From: Glandiceps talaboti
Taxonomy: Eukaryota; Hemichordata; Enteropneusta; Spengelidae
Reading direction: 5' to 3'
NCBI RefSeq assembly: GCF_964340395.1
Contig: NC_135569.1
Span: 18,822,457-18,886,456 of the forward strand
DNA length: 64,000 bases
Shown here: one piece after another, positions 1-11,108 of the stretch
Layout of the letters: each line of letters starts with the position of its first letter
Position numbering within the stretch: the first letter of the stretch is position 1
Program-made: the position numbers and the translations under genes
The notes under the pieces: model-generated
Database searches by the model: none
Told to the model about the DNA's origin: nothing
The model's input: the letters and a program-made list of their open reading frames with translations, nothing else

Positions 1-1202
1 GAGTCACATTTACATACTTCTTTATTTATAGTATATTTTAATAAAATCATTATACACGTCTACACATATTTGTTATTTGGGTATGAGGCCAGAAATGATT
101 ATATGTATGTACTTGTACACTTTCTGGTCTTTTAAAAAATGAAACATTTTTAATAATCGCAAAAAAGGTTTATAAAATATGGAAGACTCCTAAAAAGAAT
201 AAAGGAAAAGAAAGTATACAGAGAGACATGGTGCAAAATCGACGCTTAGTGCGCCTGCGACAGCTGACGCGCTACTTGCCGTGCTTGAGCTCAAATGCAT
301 TCCTTGCTTAAACTAGTAATACAGAGGGGTAGGACACAGCACCGAATAAACCAACCAGGACGCTTCAAATCAAACATGTGACCCATAAATTTTCTATCAA
401 AGCTTGATACCACCTGCTGCTCTCTTGTGGTGAGATATATATTTCGCATGTTGCAGTACATTATGGAGTTTGCGGGACATTAAAACAGATTGCTGAAACA
501 GAATATTATATGAACTGAAGCTCTAAAACGGTATGTCTTTTGCGAGGGAAATAAACAAAAACATAATTGATAATATCTTGGTCTAATCAATATTTGGTGC
601 GAAGAGTTGCGGTAGGCTCGAACACACAGTCAATTCTGGTCTATGTTATTTCCATAAAATTACGTAAAAATAAACATTAGTCGTCATATGTGTTTCTCTT
701 CAAAATATACCTTTGAATGAACGAGAAAACGTGACAATATCATTTGACAGATTAAACAAATACTCGTAAGTTTGCCAGAAACAGAAAGCGTCTGTGAACG
801 AGGGCAATGTGGTTTCAATCTTTTGACGAAAAAGAACACCAAAGTGTCCTACCCCTTCTTTTTTTAGCAAATGAGCAAATTGAGCAAATGCTAAATTCCA
901 GTACTTTTATGGACGTTTGCCAAGATTCGAATCATTCGAGCTCTTGATCGCACGACAAGACAGAGAAGTAAATTCTATGACCGATGGGGTGCTATTTAAT
1001 CAGTACACTCCACAGTGCAGAGTCACATATATTCTATTTATATTCCAACTCAATTCGATCTAGTTAATTATATGTGTATTATAATTAGATATTAATTAGC
1101 GATTCAAGATACTCAAATAATTATAAACAAGAACTTGACAAAACATTTTGATGTTGTCTTTATTCATGTTATTCAATATTGTTATAGACACCAGAATTGT
1201 TG
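1..1202. other. Non-genic sequence, nothing recognised
   Basis: AT-rich single-copy-looking DNA without a supported exon. A short CpG-containing patch at about 235-300 is the only compositional change. A 26-codon open stretch from ATG 228 contains the tetrapeptide QNRR but shows no other homeodomain residue, so I do not call it. Confidence 0.5.
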
Positions 1203-1295
1203 CCTCATACCCTTGATCAGATCTGTAGCGACATAACGACCCTTTATACTTCCTCAACTCCCTGGGGAGCATACAATCAATTGCAGCCTTTATGT
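1203..1295 (-). mobile_element. SINE 3' body fragment (inverted)
   Basis: Read on the minus strand this matches the 3' half of the SINE that follows it. It shares the GGCTGCAAT/GGATTGTATGCTCC block, the CAGGGAGTTGAGGAAG block and the GATCTGA block. It is a truncated copy abutting the full-length element head to head. Confidence 0.6.
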
Positions 1296-1673
1296 GGAGT
1301 CATGATGGGTGAATGGTTAGCGTAACCGACTTGGAATATGCAGGTTGCAGGTTCAAGCCCCGTCGCTGCCTGCTGTCTGTTTCTGAGTGGCTAAAGTCCT
1401 TGGGTAAGATTTGAACCATGACTGTGCATTAGTCAACCTAGCTGTATAACTGGGGACCTGGTAGGATGTAGGTTGCAATGTGAAGGTTTTAATCCTATGC
1501 GCCGCAATGGCTGCAATGGATTGTATGCTCCCTGGGGAATTGAGGAAGACTAAATGGCCATTCTGTTGTCATTCTGATCCGAGCCAGGGGTAATAATTGT
1601 AAAGCGCTTTGAGCACGGTGTGGGAAAGCGATGCTATATAAGAATATTATTTTTATTATTATTATTATAATCG
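1296..1673 (+). mobile_element. tRNA-derived SINE, near full length
   Basis: The 5' head starts GGAGTCATGATGGGTGAA. It carries an A-box-like TGGTTAGCGTA near 1314 and a good B box GGTTCAAGCCC at 1350-1360, spaced as in a pol III tRNA-type promoter. The body ends in TGTAAAGCGCTTTGAGCA and CTATATAAGA followed by an ATT microsatellite tail, a 3' end typical of SINEs mobilised by CR1/L2-type LINEs. Other pieces of the same family lie at 1203, 1676-2062, 30764 and 39655. The tRNA origin is inferred from the boxes. Confidence 0.75.
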
Positions 1674-1675
1674 CA

Positions 1676-2062
1676 TAAGATTAAAGCATTCACATTGCAA
1701 CCTTTATCCTACCAGGTCCTCAGTTGTACAGCTGGGTAAGTTTTGGCTTAGTGAAGCAGAGCCAAACATCTATGAAGACCATCAGTTAAAATGACTTGGA
1801 GGCCAGCCATTGGTTGGTTTGATTATTGACTGACAAAATGGTCACATTTAATGGGGGTGGGGTACAATAGTTTGATTATTGACTGGCAAAATGGTCACAT
1901 TTAATGGGGGTGGGGTACAATAGTTTGATTATTTATGGTGCAAAATGGTCCCGGGGGGGGGGGGGGGGTACAATAGTTTGATATGCAATATCACCCCCCC
2001 CCCCCCCCCCCCCACCCACCCCCAAGCCAACCACTCTAACCATTCACCCATCATGACTCCAT
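1676..2062 (-). mobile_element. SINE copy with internal 56-bp minisatellite
   Basis: On the minus strand this begins with the SINE head (GGAGTCATGATGGGTGAA, ending at about 2062). It then runs into poly-G/poly-C tracts and about three copies of a 56-bp unit (1803-1960), and finishes with the SINE segment GACCTGGTAGGATAAAGG near 1710. The minisatellite is therefore inside the element. The unit is the same one amplified at 29.65-30.77 kb. Homopolymer C/G runs at 1952-1968 and 1994-2013 may be imprecisely sequenced. Confidence 0.6.
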
Positions 2063-3206
2063 ATTTGGTAGCAGTGGTAGCAAACTATTCATTTAACCAG
2101 GTTTCTCTTCTCAGTCTTATATTAAAGTTCAATGTTGGGGGAAATATACACTTTTATCAGCCTTTCCTGTCTCCCTATTACCAAACTGTAGTGTTTGGGA
2201 ATTACATGTACTTTTAGTAAAGTTTACAAGATAATTTCACTTTCTGTGAAGGGAAAATGGTACATGTTGAGGAATAAGAAAGTGTCATCAAATTTCCCCT
2301 ATTTTGGAAATTAACAGTTAATCAGATTTCCCCTTCCCTCTCTTACCAAACCTGGAGGCATTTAGGAAATTTTATTTTCTCTTAAATATCTATCATGCAC
2401 GGGAGAGAATTTAAGATAATACTTGAAAATAAGAAATTTTACTAGATTTAATTCCTTTTTCACTTTCTGTTAATTTCCTAACATGTATAGGGAGCTGAGG
2501 AAATAATTGATCACAATAACTTAGGAGACATATAAACTGTTTTGGCACCCAACCACAGTCACTTCAGTTTTGGGTATAGAAAGGAATTGAGGCAAGTCAA
2601 GTTATCCCAACAGCTGGTATGTTGTCTGAAAACCAATGTGACAAAGCCCTCTAATCAAAACAATCTCACTTGGTCAATATCTCTCAGACGGCAGTACACT
2701 CAACCTAAAATAGCTTAGGGGTGCATCTTGTGTATGTTCTAATGGGGACTTACAGGAACAAAGCAATGGGGGATGCAACTTTACTAAGCAAATAATAAAG
2801 AGTGCAACAAATGGACTTAGTCCATGTAATGGGATCTCATTGTTGTGTCAGTAAACATTAACTGGTACACCCAGGGCAAGCTATAGCCAATGCTACTGTA
2901 CATGTATACTAGGCAACTCAATGTGCTGTTTCACTCGGCTATTAGCAGACCTGTATCATTATAGTGTTTCCCATGGTTTGATAAGAGAGTAGGGAAAGCA
3001 TGTAAAACATGCCAAGTCAGGGCAAGGTATAGGCTTGCAACTCTAGCGTCTCTTTCAACTACCCTATTCACAACTTGCATCTCTTCCAACTACATGTGTA
3101 GCAACTTGCATCTCTCTCAATTCCATGTGTAGACAACTTGCATCATTCTCAACAATGATTTGCATTTCTTGCAACTTTATAGACAACACATATTTCACAT
3201 CTCAAC
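2063..3206. other. Non-genic; degenerate lead-in to satellite
   Basis: No exon recognised. From about 3040 to 3200 there are diverged pieces resembling the following arrays (repeated ACTTGCATCTCT-like and CAACTTGCAT motifs), which look like decayed outer copies. Confidence 0.5.
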
Positions 3207-3719
3207 ATCAACTTGTGCCTCTCTTAACAGCAACTTAGTACCTCTCTCAACAGCAACTTGTGCCTCTCTCAACAGCAACTTGTGCCTCTCTTAACAGCAA
3301 CTTGTGCCTCTCTCAACAGCAACTTGTACCTCTCTCAACAGCAACTTGTGCCTCTCTCAACAGCAACTTGTGCCTCTCTTAACAGCAACTTGTACCTCTC
3401 TCAACAGCAACTTGTGCCTCTCTCAACAGCAACTTGTACCTCTCTCAACAGCAACTTGTGCCTCTCTTAACAGCAACTTGTACCTCTCTTAACATCAATT
3501 GTGCCTATCTTAACAATAACAGCAACTTGTGCCTCTCTTAACAGCAACTTGTACCTCTCTCAACAGCAACTTGTACCTCTCTCAACAGCAACTTGTGCCT
3601 CTCTTAACAGCAACTTGTGCCTCTCTTAACAGCAACTTGTACCTCTCTTAACAGCAACTCGTGCCTCTCTTAACAGCAACTTGTACCTCAGATCTTAACA
3701 GCAATTAACTTGTGCCGCT
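3207..3719 (+). repeat. 22-bp minisatellite, about 23 copies
   Basis: Tandem unit built on CAACTTGTGCCTCTCT followed by CAACAG or TAACAG. Copies vary mainly at GTGC/GTAC and CTCAAC/CTTAAC. The short open frames here are by-products. The unit shares its CAACTTGTACCTCTCT core with the next array. Confidence 0.95.
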
Positions 3720-3730
3720 CTCAAATATAG

Positions 3731-4150
3731 GCTTGTATCTCACTTCACTATGGACAACTTGTATCTCACTTCACTATGGACAACTTGCATCTCACTTCAC
3801 TATGGACAACTTGTATCTCTCTTCACTATGGACAACTTGTATCTCACTTCACTATGGACAACTTGTATCTCACTTCACTATGGACAACTTGTATCTCACT
3901 TCACTATGGACAACTTGTATCTCTCTTCACTATGAACAACTTGTATCTCACTTCACTATGGACAACTTGTATCTCTCTTCACTATGGACAATTTGTATCT
4001 CACTTCACTATGGACAACTTGTATCTCACTTCACTATGGACAACTTGTATCTCACTTCACTATGGACAACTTGCATCTCTCTTCACTATGGACAACTTGT
4101 ATCTCACTTCACTATGCACAACTTGCATCTCTCTTTACTATGCACAACTT
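3731..4150 (+). repeat. 26-bp minisatellite, about 16 copies
   Basis: The unit is ACAACTTGTATCTCACTTCA plus CTATGG. Variation is mostly CTCACTT versus CTCTCTT. It abuts the 22-bp array and shares the CAACTTGTAYCTCT core, so the two probably have one origin. Confidence 0.95.
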
Positions 4151-4218
4151 ATAAAACATCTTGTAAATAATAACTAGGTGCCAATTGTAAAGTTGCTGAA
4201 TTGGTTTTGACAAGATTT

Positions 4219-4386
4219 GGCATAGAAGTAGAACTAGTCCATATATAGTGGAAGTAAAACCATATCAGCTCTAAGGCATAGAAGTAGAACTAGTCCATAT
4301 ATAGTTGAAGTAAAACCATATCAGCTCTAAAGCATAGAAGTAGAACTAGTCCATATATAGTGGAAGTAAACCATATCAGCTCTAAA
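4219..4386 (+). repeat. 56-bp unit, three copies
   Basis: Three head-to-tail copies start at 4219, 4275 and 4331 with GGCATAGAAGTAGAACTAGT or AGCATAGAAG. Unrelated in sequence to the 56-bp unit at 29.65 kb. Confidence 0.9.
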
Positions 4387-4504
4387 GGCTAAATATATAT
4401 AAGCTTTACTTTCTCCTCTTTGTAGTAAAATGTTTAAATGTTAATACCTAAATCTATAGGTATCTCCCCTCCAACTCCCTCCCCTCATTTTGAATTCTTA
4501 CCAT

Positions 4505-6116
4505 TTTTTTGGACCAAAGCTATGGCACTCTTAGAGAACTAAAGCTGATCACTGATATTGAATGTTTTAAACAAGAACTAAAAACTCATCTTTTTAAATA
4601 ATATGATAAACTGTATTAATGTATTACCATGTTTGTTTTACTAAGTTGTCATTTTAGCCTTTTTACTATGTTTTTAAATCTATTGTATGTACAGCACTTT
4701 TAAATCTACTGTATGTACAGCACTTTTAAATCTATTGTATATACAACACTTTTAAATCTATTGTATGTACAGCACTTTTAAATCTATTGTATGTACAGCA
4801 CTTTTAAATCTACTGTATGTACAGCACTTTTAAATCTATTGTATGTACAGCACTTTTAAATCTATTGTATGTACAGCACTTTTAAATCTATTGTATGTAC
4901 AGCACTTTTAAATCTACTGTATGTACAGAACTTTTAAATCTATTGTATGTACAGCACTTTTAAATCTATTGTATGTACAGCACTTTTAAATCTATTGTAT
5001 GTACAGCACTTTTAAATCTATTGTATGTACAGCACTTTAAAATCTATTGTATGTACAGCACTTTTAAATCTATTGTATGTACAGCACTTTTAAATCTATT
5101 GTATGTGCAGAACTTTTAAATCTTTTGTATGTACAGCACTTTTAAATCTATTGTATGTACAGCACTTTTAAATCTATTGTATGTACAGCACTTTTAAATC
5201 TACTGTATGTACAGCACTTTTGAATCTATTGTATGTACAGCACTTTTAAATCTATTGTATGTACAGCACTTTTAAATCTATTGTATGTACAGCACTTTTA
5301 AATCTACTGTATGTACAGCACTTTTGAATCTATTGTATGTACAGCACTTTTAAATCTATTGTATGTACAGCACTTTTAAATCTATTGTATGTACAGCACT
5401 TTTGAATCTATTGTATGTACAGCACTTTTGAATCTATTGTATGTACAGCACTTTTAAATCTATTGTATATACAGCACTTTTAAATCTATTGTATGTACAG
5501 CACTTTTAAATCTATTGTATGTACAGCACTTTTAAATCTATTGTATGTACAGCACTTTTAAATCTATTGTATGTACAGCACTTTTAAATCTATTGTATGT
5601 ACAGCACTTTTAAATCTATTGTATGTACAGCACTTTTAAATCTATTGTATGTACAGCACTTTTAAATCTACTGTATGTACAGCACTTTTAAATCTATTGT
5701 ATGTACAGCACTTTTAAATCTACTGTATGTACAGAACTTTTAAATCTATTGTATGTACAGCACTTTAAAATCTATTGTATGTACAGCACTTTTAAATCTA
5801 TTGTATATACAGCACTTTTAAATCTATTGTATGTACAGCACTTTTAAATCTATTGTATGTACAGCACTTTTAAATCTATTGTATGTACAGCACTTTTAAA
5901 TCTACTGTATGTACAGCACTTTTAAATCTATTGTATGTACAGCACTTTTAAATCTACTGTATGTACAGAACTTTTAAATCTATTGTATGTACAGCACTTT
6001 TAAATCTATTGTATGTACAGCACTTTTAAATCTATTGTATGTACAGCACTTTTAAATCTATTGTATGTACAGCACTTTTAAATCTATTGTATGTACAGCA
6101 CTTTTGAATATTAAAA
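4505..6116 (+). mobile_element. LINE (L2/CR1-like) 3' end with expanded 3' UTR
   Basis: Codons ending at TAA 4599-4601 read LITDIECFKQELKTHLFK, the usual last residues of CR1/L2-type ORF2 (FKxxLKTHLF then stop). The 3' UTR follows, and near 4672 it enters a 26-bp tandem array. After the array the sequence resumes at about 6100 with ACAGCACTTTTGAATATT and a poly-A tract, which looks like the element's true 3' end. The array therefore lies within the LINE tail. The upstream RT domain is absent, so the copy is 5'-truncated. Confidence 0.65.
4672..6108 (+). repeat. 26-bp minisatellite, about 55 copies
   Basis: The unit is ACTTTTAAATCTATTGTATG plus TACAGC. Substitutions recur at ATT/ACT, TAAAT/TGAAT and GTATG/GTATA. 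The array derives from the 3' UTR of the flanking LINE remnant. Confidence 0.95.
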
Positions 6117-7313
6117 AAAATAGAAATAGGGACTTTCAAAAATAACTACACTTTAAACTTTGTTGGAAAGTTTTGTTAAAAATAAAAGTCATGTTGATGC
6201 ATTTCTATAAACATCAATAATCTTGCTATGAGTCTGAAAGTTCAGATAAATCATAAGAAAACAATTGTAGTATCAATTTGAAGTACTTGTTTTCTTCAAC
6301 AATTTTGTCAAAATGAATTATTTCTTCACATCCTTTAGATTTTCTAAATGACTATTAAAGAATTTTGTCTTATTGCTCTAATAAAATAAATTACTGAAAT
6401 TTAAGACTAAAAGTGTTCATACTGATAGCATTCAGTCGTTTCTTAAAAGACTTAAATCCAAATGTATAAAATATAAATTGTGCGCAACACATTTAGATAA
6501 AGCTGTTGGAAAACAGAGAATACCTGTTGATTTTCTCTACCTTAGAATAAGCCGAGTTTGCTATGTTGACAAATTGACTATTTTTGCTGAAATTTAAAAT
6601 GAAAAATTCTAGGATAAAATGTCCACTATATTTCAATACAGTGTAGCATGCCCAGTAATGTGCAACAAGTTGTGTTTGGCAACTAGCTACTTCGAACAAC
6701 TTAAAGTCACAACATTTTCTTATGGAATGTGAAATATTGAGTGGCCACCCCAGGCAAAGGGTGGAGATGGTCTGACTGGAGACACAGATCTGGTATAACA
6801 TAAAAACCAACTTTGACTGGTAAACATACCTTTATTTCAACTAAAATGCATACCTTGAATACTTGACATGTTATTTAAACAGAGAAAGAAAGGCAGTCAT
6901 GGGGGATAGTGGTATTCAATTAAGTGAGTCCATCATAAAACAATATTTTTCATGGTGATTACATGATGTTTTTCACATCGTACTGTACTGTTTACTGTGG
7001 GTACTATGTTTGACTGGTGTTCCTGTGCACTATTAGACCATGTATCAATATTTACGAAGCCTGGCTCCTCAGGGACCGATTTTGCCTAATATACAACCAC
7101 TTCAGTTCTCTAGTAGTAGCAGACAAGATGAAGCTGCTGAGGTATACATTCTGTATTAGGTAAAATGATATAGACTCACACACCACTTCTTAACTCATGA
7201 TTTTATTCAGTGTTTTTTACTGGAATCCTGGTAACAGAAAGGGGAATACGGTAAAACTGGCATAGTTTCCAATACAATATTGTACAATAATATTGGCAAG
7301 GAAAATTGATAAA
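6117..7313. other. Non-genic AT-rich sequence
   Basis: No exon, RNA gene or clear repeat recognised. A 105-codon open frame on the minus strand (6493-6810) has no recognisable domain and lacks splice or codon support. Confidence 0.5.
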
Positions 7314-7995
7314 ATGATTAGAGGAACTCAGGTAGATTTTACCCCCCCCCCCCCCCCCCCCCCCAATAAAAACAATGGTAGGGGAACCCTGATAAAATGA
7401 TTGGGAAACTCAGGTAGATTTTACCTGCATATCACCCTTAACAAAAAAAAACACCATTAGGGAACCCCTGTAAAATGACAGGGACCTCATGCAGTTAGAT
7501 ATTACCTGCATATTTGGTGTAACTATAGTACTAGGATGATGAATACTTTAAAAGTGGCATATAATAACACAATGCGATTAGTATTTGACCTAAGAGGTGC
7601 AGTCAGCATTAGTAATATCTGTGTAACCAGTGATATTTTGAATTTTTCATCGCTCCACCGAAAGTTGCTGTATACATTTAACAGACGTATTGTTGAGAGC
7701 CACAATACTTTAATTCGAATCTGCATTGCATTCTTTCGTTCAAACTTTTGGAGAAAGTATAGGATTGTCATGTATAGTACAAGATAGTTGCTAGTTTAAT
7801 ATTATTTTTATCTGCCTCTTTCTTTGTGTTTGTATGTTTTTTATATTTTGATGGGACATTTTGGTGGCCTGAATTAAAGAAATAATAATATATAAATATC
7901 ACCCTTAACAAAAACACCATTGGGGAACCTCTGTAAAACGACAGGGACCTCATGCAGTTAGATTTTGCCTGAATAATTGCCCTTAACAAAAAGCA
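7314..7995 (+). repeat. ~75-bp degenerate tandem repeat split by a LINE
   Basis: Units share GGGAAC, TGTAAAATGACAGGGACCTC, ATGCAGTTAGATTTTACCTG and ATCACCCTTAACAAAAA. Copies lie at 7314-7514 and resume at about 7896-7995, interrupted by a retrotransposon fragment. A poly-C run sits at about 7341-7362. Confidence 0.75.
7515..7895 (+). mobile_element. 5'-truncated non-LTR retrotransposon
   Basis: An open frame at 7536-7787 encodes 83 residues resembling the C-terminal tail of non-LTR reverse transcriptase proteins: LKVAYNNTMRLVFDLRG, then an ILNFSSLHRKLLYTFNRR-like segment, then a stop. This corresponds to the 'LKVAYNDxxRxLxxLPR' and 'LxRKxxxxF' blocks of these elements. A 3' UTR follows, ending GAATTAAAGAAATAATAAT. 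It is inserted between two units of the surrounding ~75-bp repeat, which helps define its limits. No endonuclease or RT catalytic region is present, so it is dead. Confidence 0.7.
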
Positions 7996-8695
7996 CATGT
8001 ATTTTTGATTGTTACAAACTACATGGATTTCATTAAATTCTTGTTATTTATTTGACTACAAATAATGTCAAGTGGTACACTCTCAGTTATGTCAAGTTTC
8101 CTGTCACTACAAACAACTTTAAAGGGCCATATTTCAATCCCGATCAAGATACAAGAAAACTTCATTATCTCACGTAAGGGAAATTACGGTGACATGGTTC
8201 CATACATTAAACTCATATTGAAATAACGATGAAGATACAATATAAAAATATACACTCGGTTTATGTCTTAAAAAATGAAATACAAACTTTAAAAGACTCC
8301 CAATACGCAATTAAATGCACACTATAAATGACTAAGTTTACCATTAATATCTTCTAAATATTACACTGCCTTGACCTCTGTAAGTCAGATATATTGATAA
8401 AACAAAGCAATGTAGAGTAAAGATCTTTTTCAGAAATCATCTAGTTTGGTTTAATATTCTGATTGAAGTATACACAAAACTTGATTTGCTTCTGACTGTT
8501 CTGAATTTTGGGACACACATTTTGCATTACTGTTATCTTAATAAGGATTACATTTTTTTTTTGTATGGACCAATATAATATTGATGTTGATACATGCCTT
8601 CTATAACATTACAATTGTCTTCGTGCATTGTTAGAACAGCTTATTGCATATGTAGGTTCACGTTGTTTTCATGTAGAATAAATTTTGTCACTCAC
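7996..8695. other. Non-genic sequence
   Basis: AT-rich, no supported exon or repeat. Confidence 0.5.
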
Positions 8696-8800
8696 GTACC
8701 AGGAGTGACTATTTAAAGTGACAATACCAGGAGTGACTATTTAAAGTGACAATACCAGGAGTGACTATTTAAAGTGACAATACCAGGAGTGACTTTTTAA
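8696..8800 (+). repeat. 28-bp minisatellite, left part (about 4 copies)
   Basis: The unit is ACCAGGAGTGACTATTTAAA plus GTGACAAT. It ends abruptly within a unit at TTAA 8797-8800, where the inverted-repeat element starts. The array continues in the same register at 11109. Confidence 0.95.
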
Positions 8801-8993
8801 GGTTGAGATGCAGGTTCGTCAGCTCATTTTTCCTCCATCACATTTCACAGTAAAGACAAGATAAATACACCATTTTTTTCATTAATTATGTCGAGTCTTT
8901 GTATGAAGTTGTGGTTTCTGTGGTGATTTTTTACATTTATAACCATATTATTGATCTATACCAAAAACTCTATTTTTTTTACAATTTTCACTT

Positions 8994-9307
8994 AAAGCTA
9001 TTTAACTTTTACAAACAGTTGAATTATAGTCCTCTTTTCGACTTTAAATGAAAGCTATGTACATAAGCAAAAAAACGTTCCTCCGGATTTTTTATTTTGT
9101 CTCTCATTGTCTTGTTATAATCATCCAAAGTTGTATTTTTGTGTTTTTTGCATAAATTACCGCTTTTCACACTTCTCAACGCAATATCTCTTGATTCCCT
9201 CAAAAACTAAACAATCCGGAGGAACCTTTTTTTTGACACACTGTCTCCGAGTATTGTCTCCAAATTTGACACAGCTGGGACGTTCTGACGCAAAGTTAAA
9301 TAGCTTT
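8994..9307. repeat. Imperfect inverted repeat inside the TTAA element
   Basis: AAAGCTATTTAACTTTT (8994) is mirrored by CAAAGTTAAATAGCTTT (about 9291). Inside it, ACGTTCCTCCGGATT (about 9074) is mirrored by AATCCGGAGGAACC (about 9213). Both pairs centre near 9151, so this is one interrupted palindrome of about 315 bp. Confidence 0.7.
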
Positions 9308-10835
9308 GAACTTCACACAGTATACAAAATAAAGAACGCAGAAAAATGCTAATTTACACAATTGGTCTCCTTCCACCCGACAAAACCTTTCAAAAGCTTT
9401 CAAATTCGACAGACATTGCAACAGCTTTTTTCTGTGACTTGCAAATATGTTACTCAATCCTTGTCATTTGGTTGTGTACGTTGCTTTGCTACAGACATGA
9501 AGAAAATCGGGTATTTTAGGAGGGTCATGAAATGCTACAGATAGAAACATGTTTGTTTCCCGCGATAAAGGTGTCATGTCATCTATTATTCATCTACGGG
9601 TGGAGACTTTGGTTTAATCTTTTAATATGGTACGCATGCCGTTCTCGACATTACATAGTATACTTTCTGGTTTGGATTCGAAGCCCTTGCTCTACGCAGT
9701 TGGTGTTCGTGTTCGTGTTTTGACTCGAATATGGGCTACGTTCTGATTTGAAGCCATATTCCTGCTCATGTATTAGGCATTGCTACGCAATTGTTGTTGG
9801 TGTTTCATTGAAGACACACAATAAAAAAAATTAACCTTTTCCCTGAAATTAAATTTCCACACCACGACACCGTACGACATCGGGAATTTTATACAAATTG
9901 TAAGGAGTGTTACAAAACTACGGTATAAATAATGGTACTAGACGAACTCACTTCAACAGTTTTTCTTCCACTGCGAGTGACGTTTTATGATACTCGGAGT
10001 CGTAGTAGACATTACCTCATTTATTTAAACTACTTGTACCTTCAAAATCTCCGTTTTATAACTTTAATAGCCATGAGGATCGCTCGGTGCCAAATTCTTA
10101 ACGGGCTTGCCGTTCATGTTTAGACAGCGTCATCGTACACGCAAATAAACAACGCTACGCACGTATACTACTACAGTACATGTGACTCGGTGTCTCGAAA
10201 GTTCACGAAGGATCGAGCCGTGATAAGCCAATCATTAGAGTGTGGTTGCCACAATTTATAGGACCTTCACCCTAATAATATAATATAGTATGTGAAGAGG
10301 ACGTTGTCAAAATCCACCAACGCGAAAGTTCAAAGCTAATCTATGGCCACGTTCTGTGAAACTTACAGAAATGTAATACCCGGAAATCGCCGATGCAATG
10401 TCACGCATCTGACATGAACTCTCAAGTCTCGAAGATAGCGTGGTTCATTTTCGATGCGCCAACGTGTTGATTAAATCGTTTTATTTTTGTAAACATCAAT
10501 TTTTTTCGATCGGCTAAAACAATTAGCCTGCAATACTGTTAGATTTTCGAGATTTGTATGTTATAACTTTTTTTACATGCATGGTACTTGAAAACCGTCA
10601 TCTAATACATCGCCGTCGCATCGGGTACACTTGAAGGCTGTAGTGTAGGCTGCTTTACTGAAACATTTTTAGCACTGGTCAAATTCAACGTGCATAAGTC
10701 CGGGTTCAAAGGAGGTATTTTTTACTTTTTATTGGTTATAACCAAATTTACCGAGTTTGATTGGTTTTGTACAACAACCCAGCTAAGAGATCATGTCACG
10801 TCAGTCATTGCACAGAGGCCTACTAGCTATGGCTC

Positions 10836-10902
10836 ATTTGCATAATGTAAAGACACTCTTCTGTAATCAACATATCTGTCAATCTTCTTTACATATGCAA
10901 AT
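10836..10902. promoter_or_regulatory. Inverted pair of octamer-like sites
   Basis: ATTTGCATAATGTAAAGA at 10836-10853 faces TCTTTACATATGCAAAT at 10886-10902. Each arm holds an octamer-like motif (ATTTGCAT / ATGCAAAT), the known POU-factor site. Function is inferred only; the pair lies inside the TTAA element, upstream of the homeobox gene exons. Confidence 0.3.
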
Positions 10903-11108
10903 CCTTGTACATAAACATTCAGGAATGAAACCATATAAAACACACATAGCGTTAGAGTTCATGTCATTTTTTTTCATTTCAAATTTATTAATAGAATTTA
11001 TTAATATTTTCAAAAAATCTTTTAACCAAATGATGGCACATACCATGAAGCTTCATAATGAGCAAAAAAAAAAAGGCCAAAATTCACCAACGAACCTGCA
11101 TCTCATCC

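Larger units (their letters stand above)
8801..11108. mobile_element. TTAA-flanked terminal-inverted-repeat element, 2308 bp
   Basis: Left terminus GGTTGAGATGCAGGTTCG (8801) and right terminus CGAACCTGCATCTCATCC (ending 11108) are inverted copies with one mismatch in 18; weaker similarity continues inward to about 30 bp. Both ends abut TTAA (8797-8800 and 11109-11112), and the interrupted 28-bp satellite has TTAA at exactly that position, so the TTAA is a target-site duplication. TTAA specificity is characteristic of piggyBac-type elements. No transposase-length frame is present, so it is non-autonomous or carries unrelated cargo. The interior from about 9450 to 10700 is richer in CpG than its surroundings. 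Confidence 0.8.

Noticed and set aside
228-310. Homeodomain helix 3 fragment (QNRR)
   Set aside because: Only four residues match, with no upstream helices, no conserved Trp/Phe and a stop soon after.
805-860. WFQ-containing peptide as the missing homeodomain exon
   Set aside because: The tripeptide is followed by SFDEKE rather than NRRAK; chance match.
6493-6810. 105-codon minus-strand frame
   Set aside because: No recognisable domain, no splice or promoter context, low-complexity composition.
9107-10123. Four short plus-strand frames inside the TTAA element as a transposase
   Set aside because: None shows DDE/DDD transposase features and they do not join into one frame.
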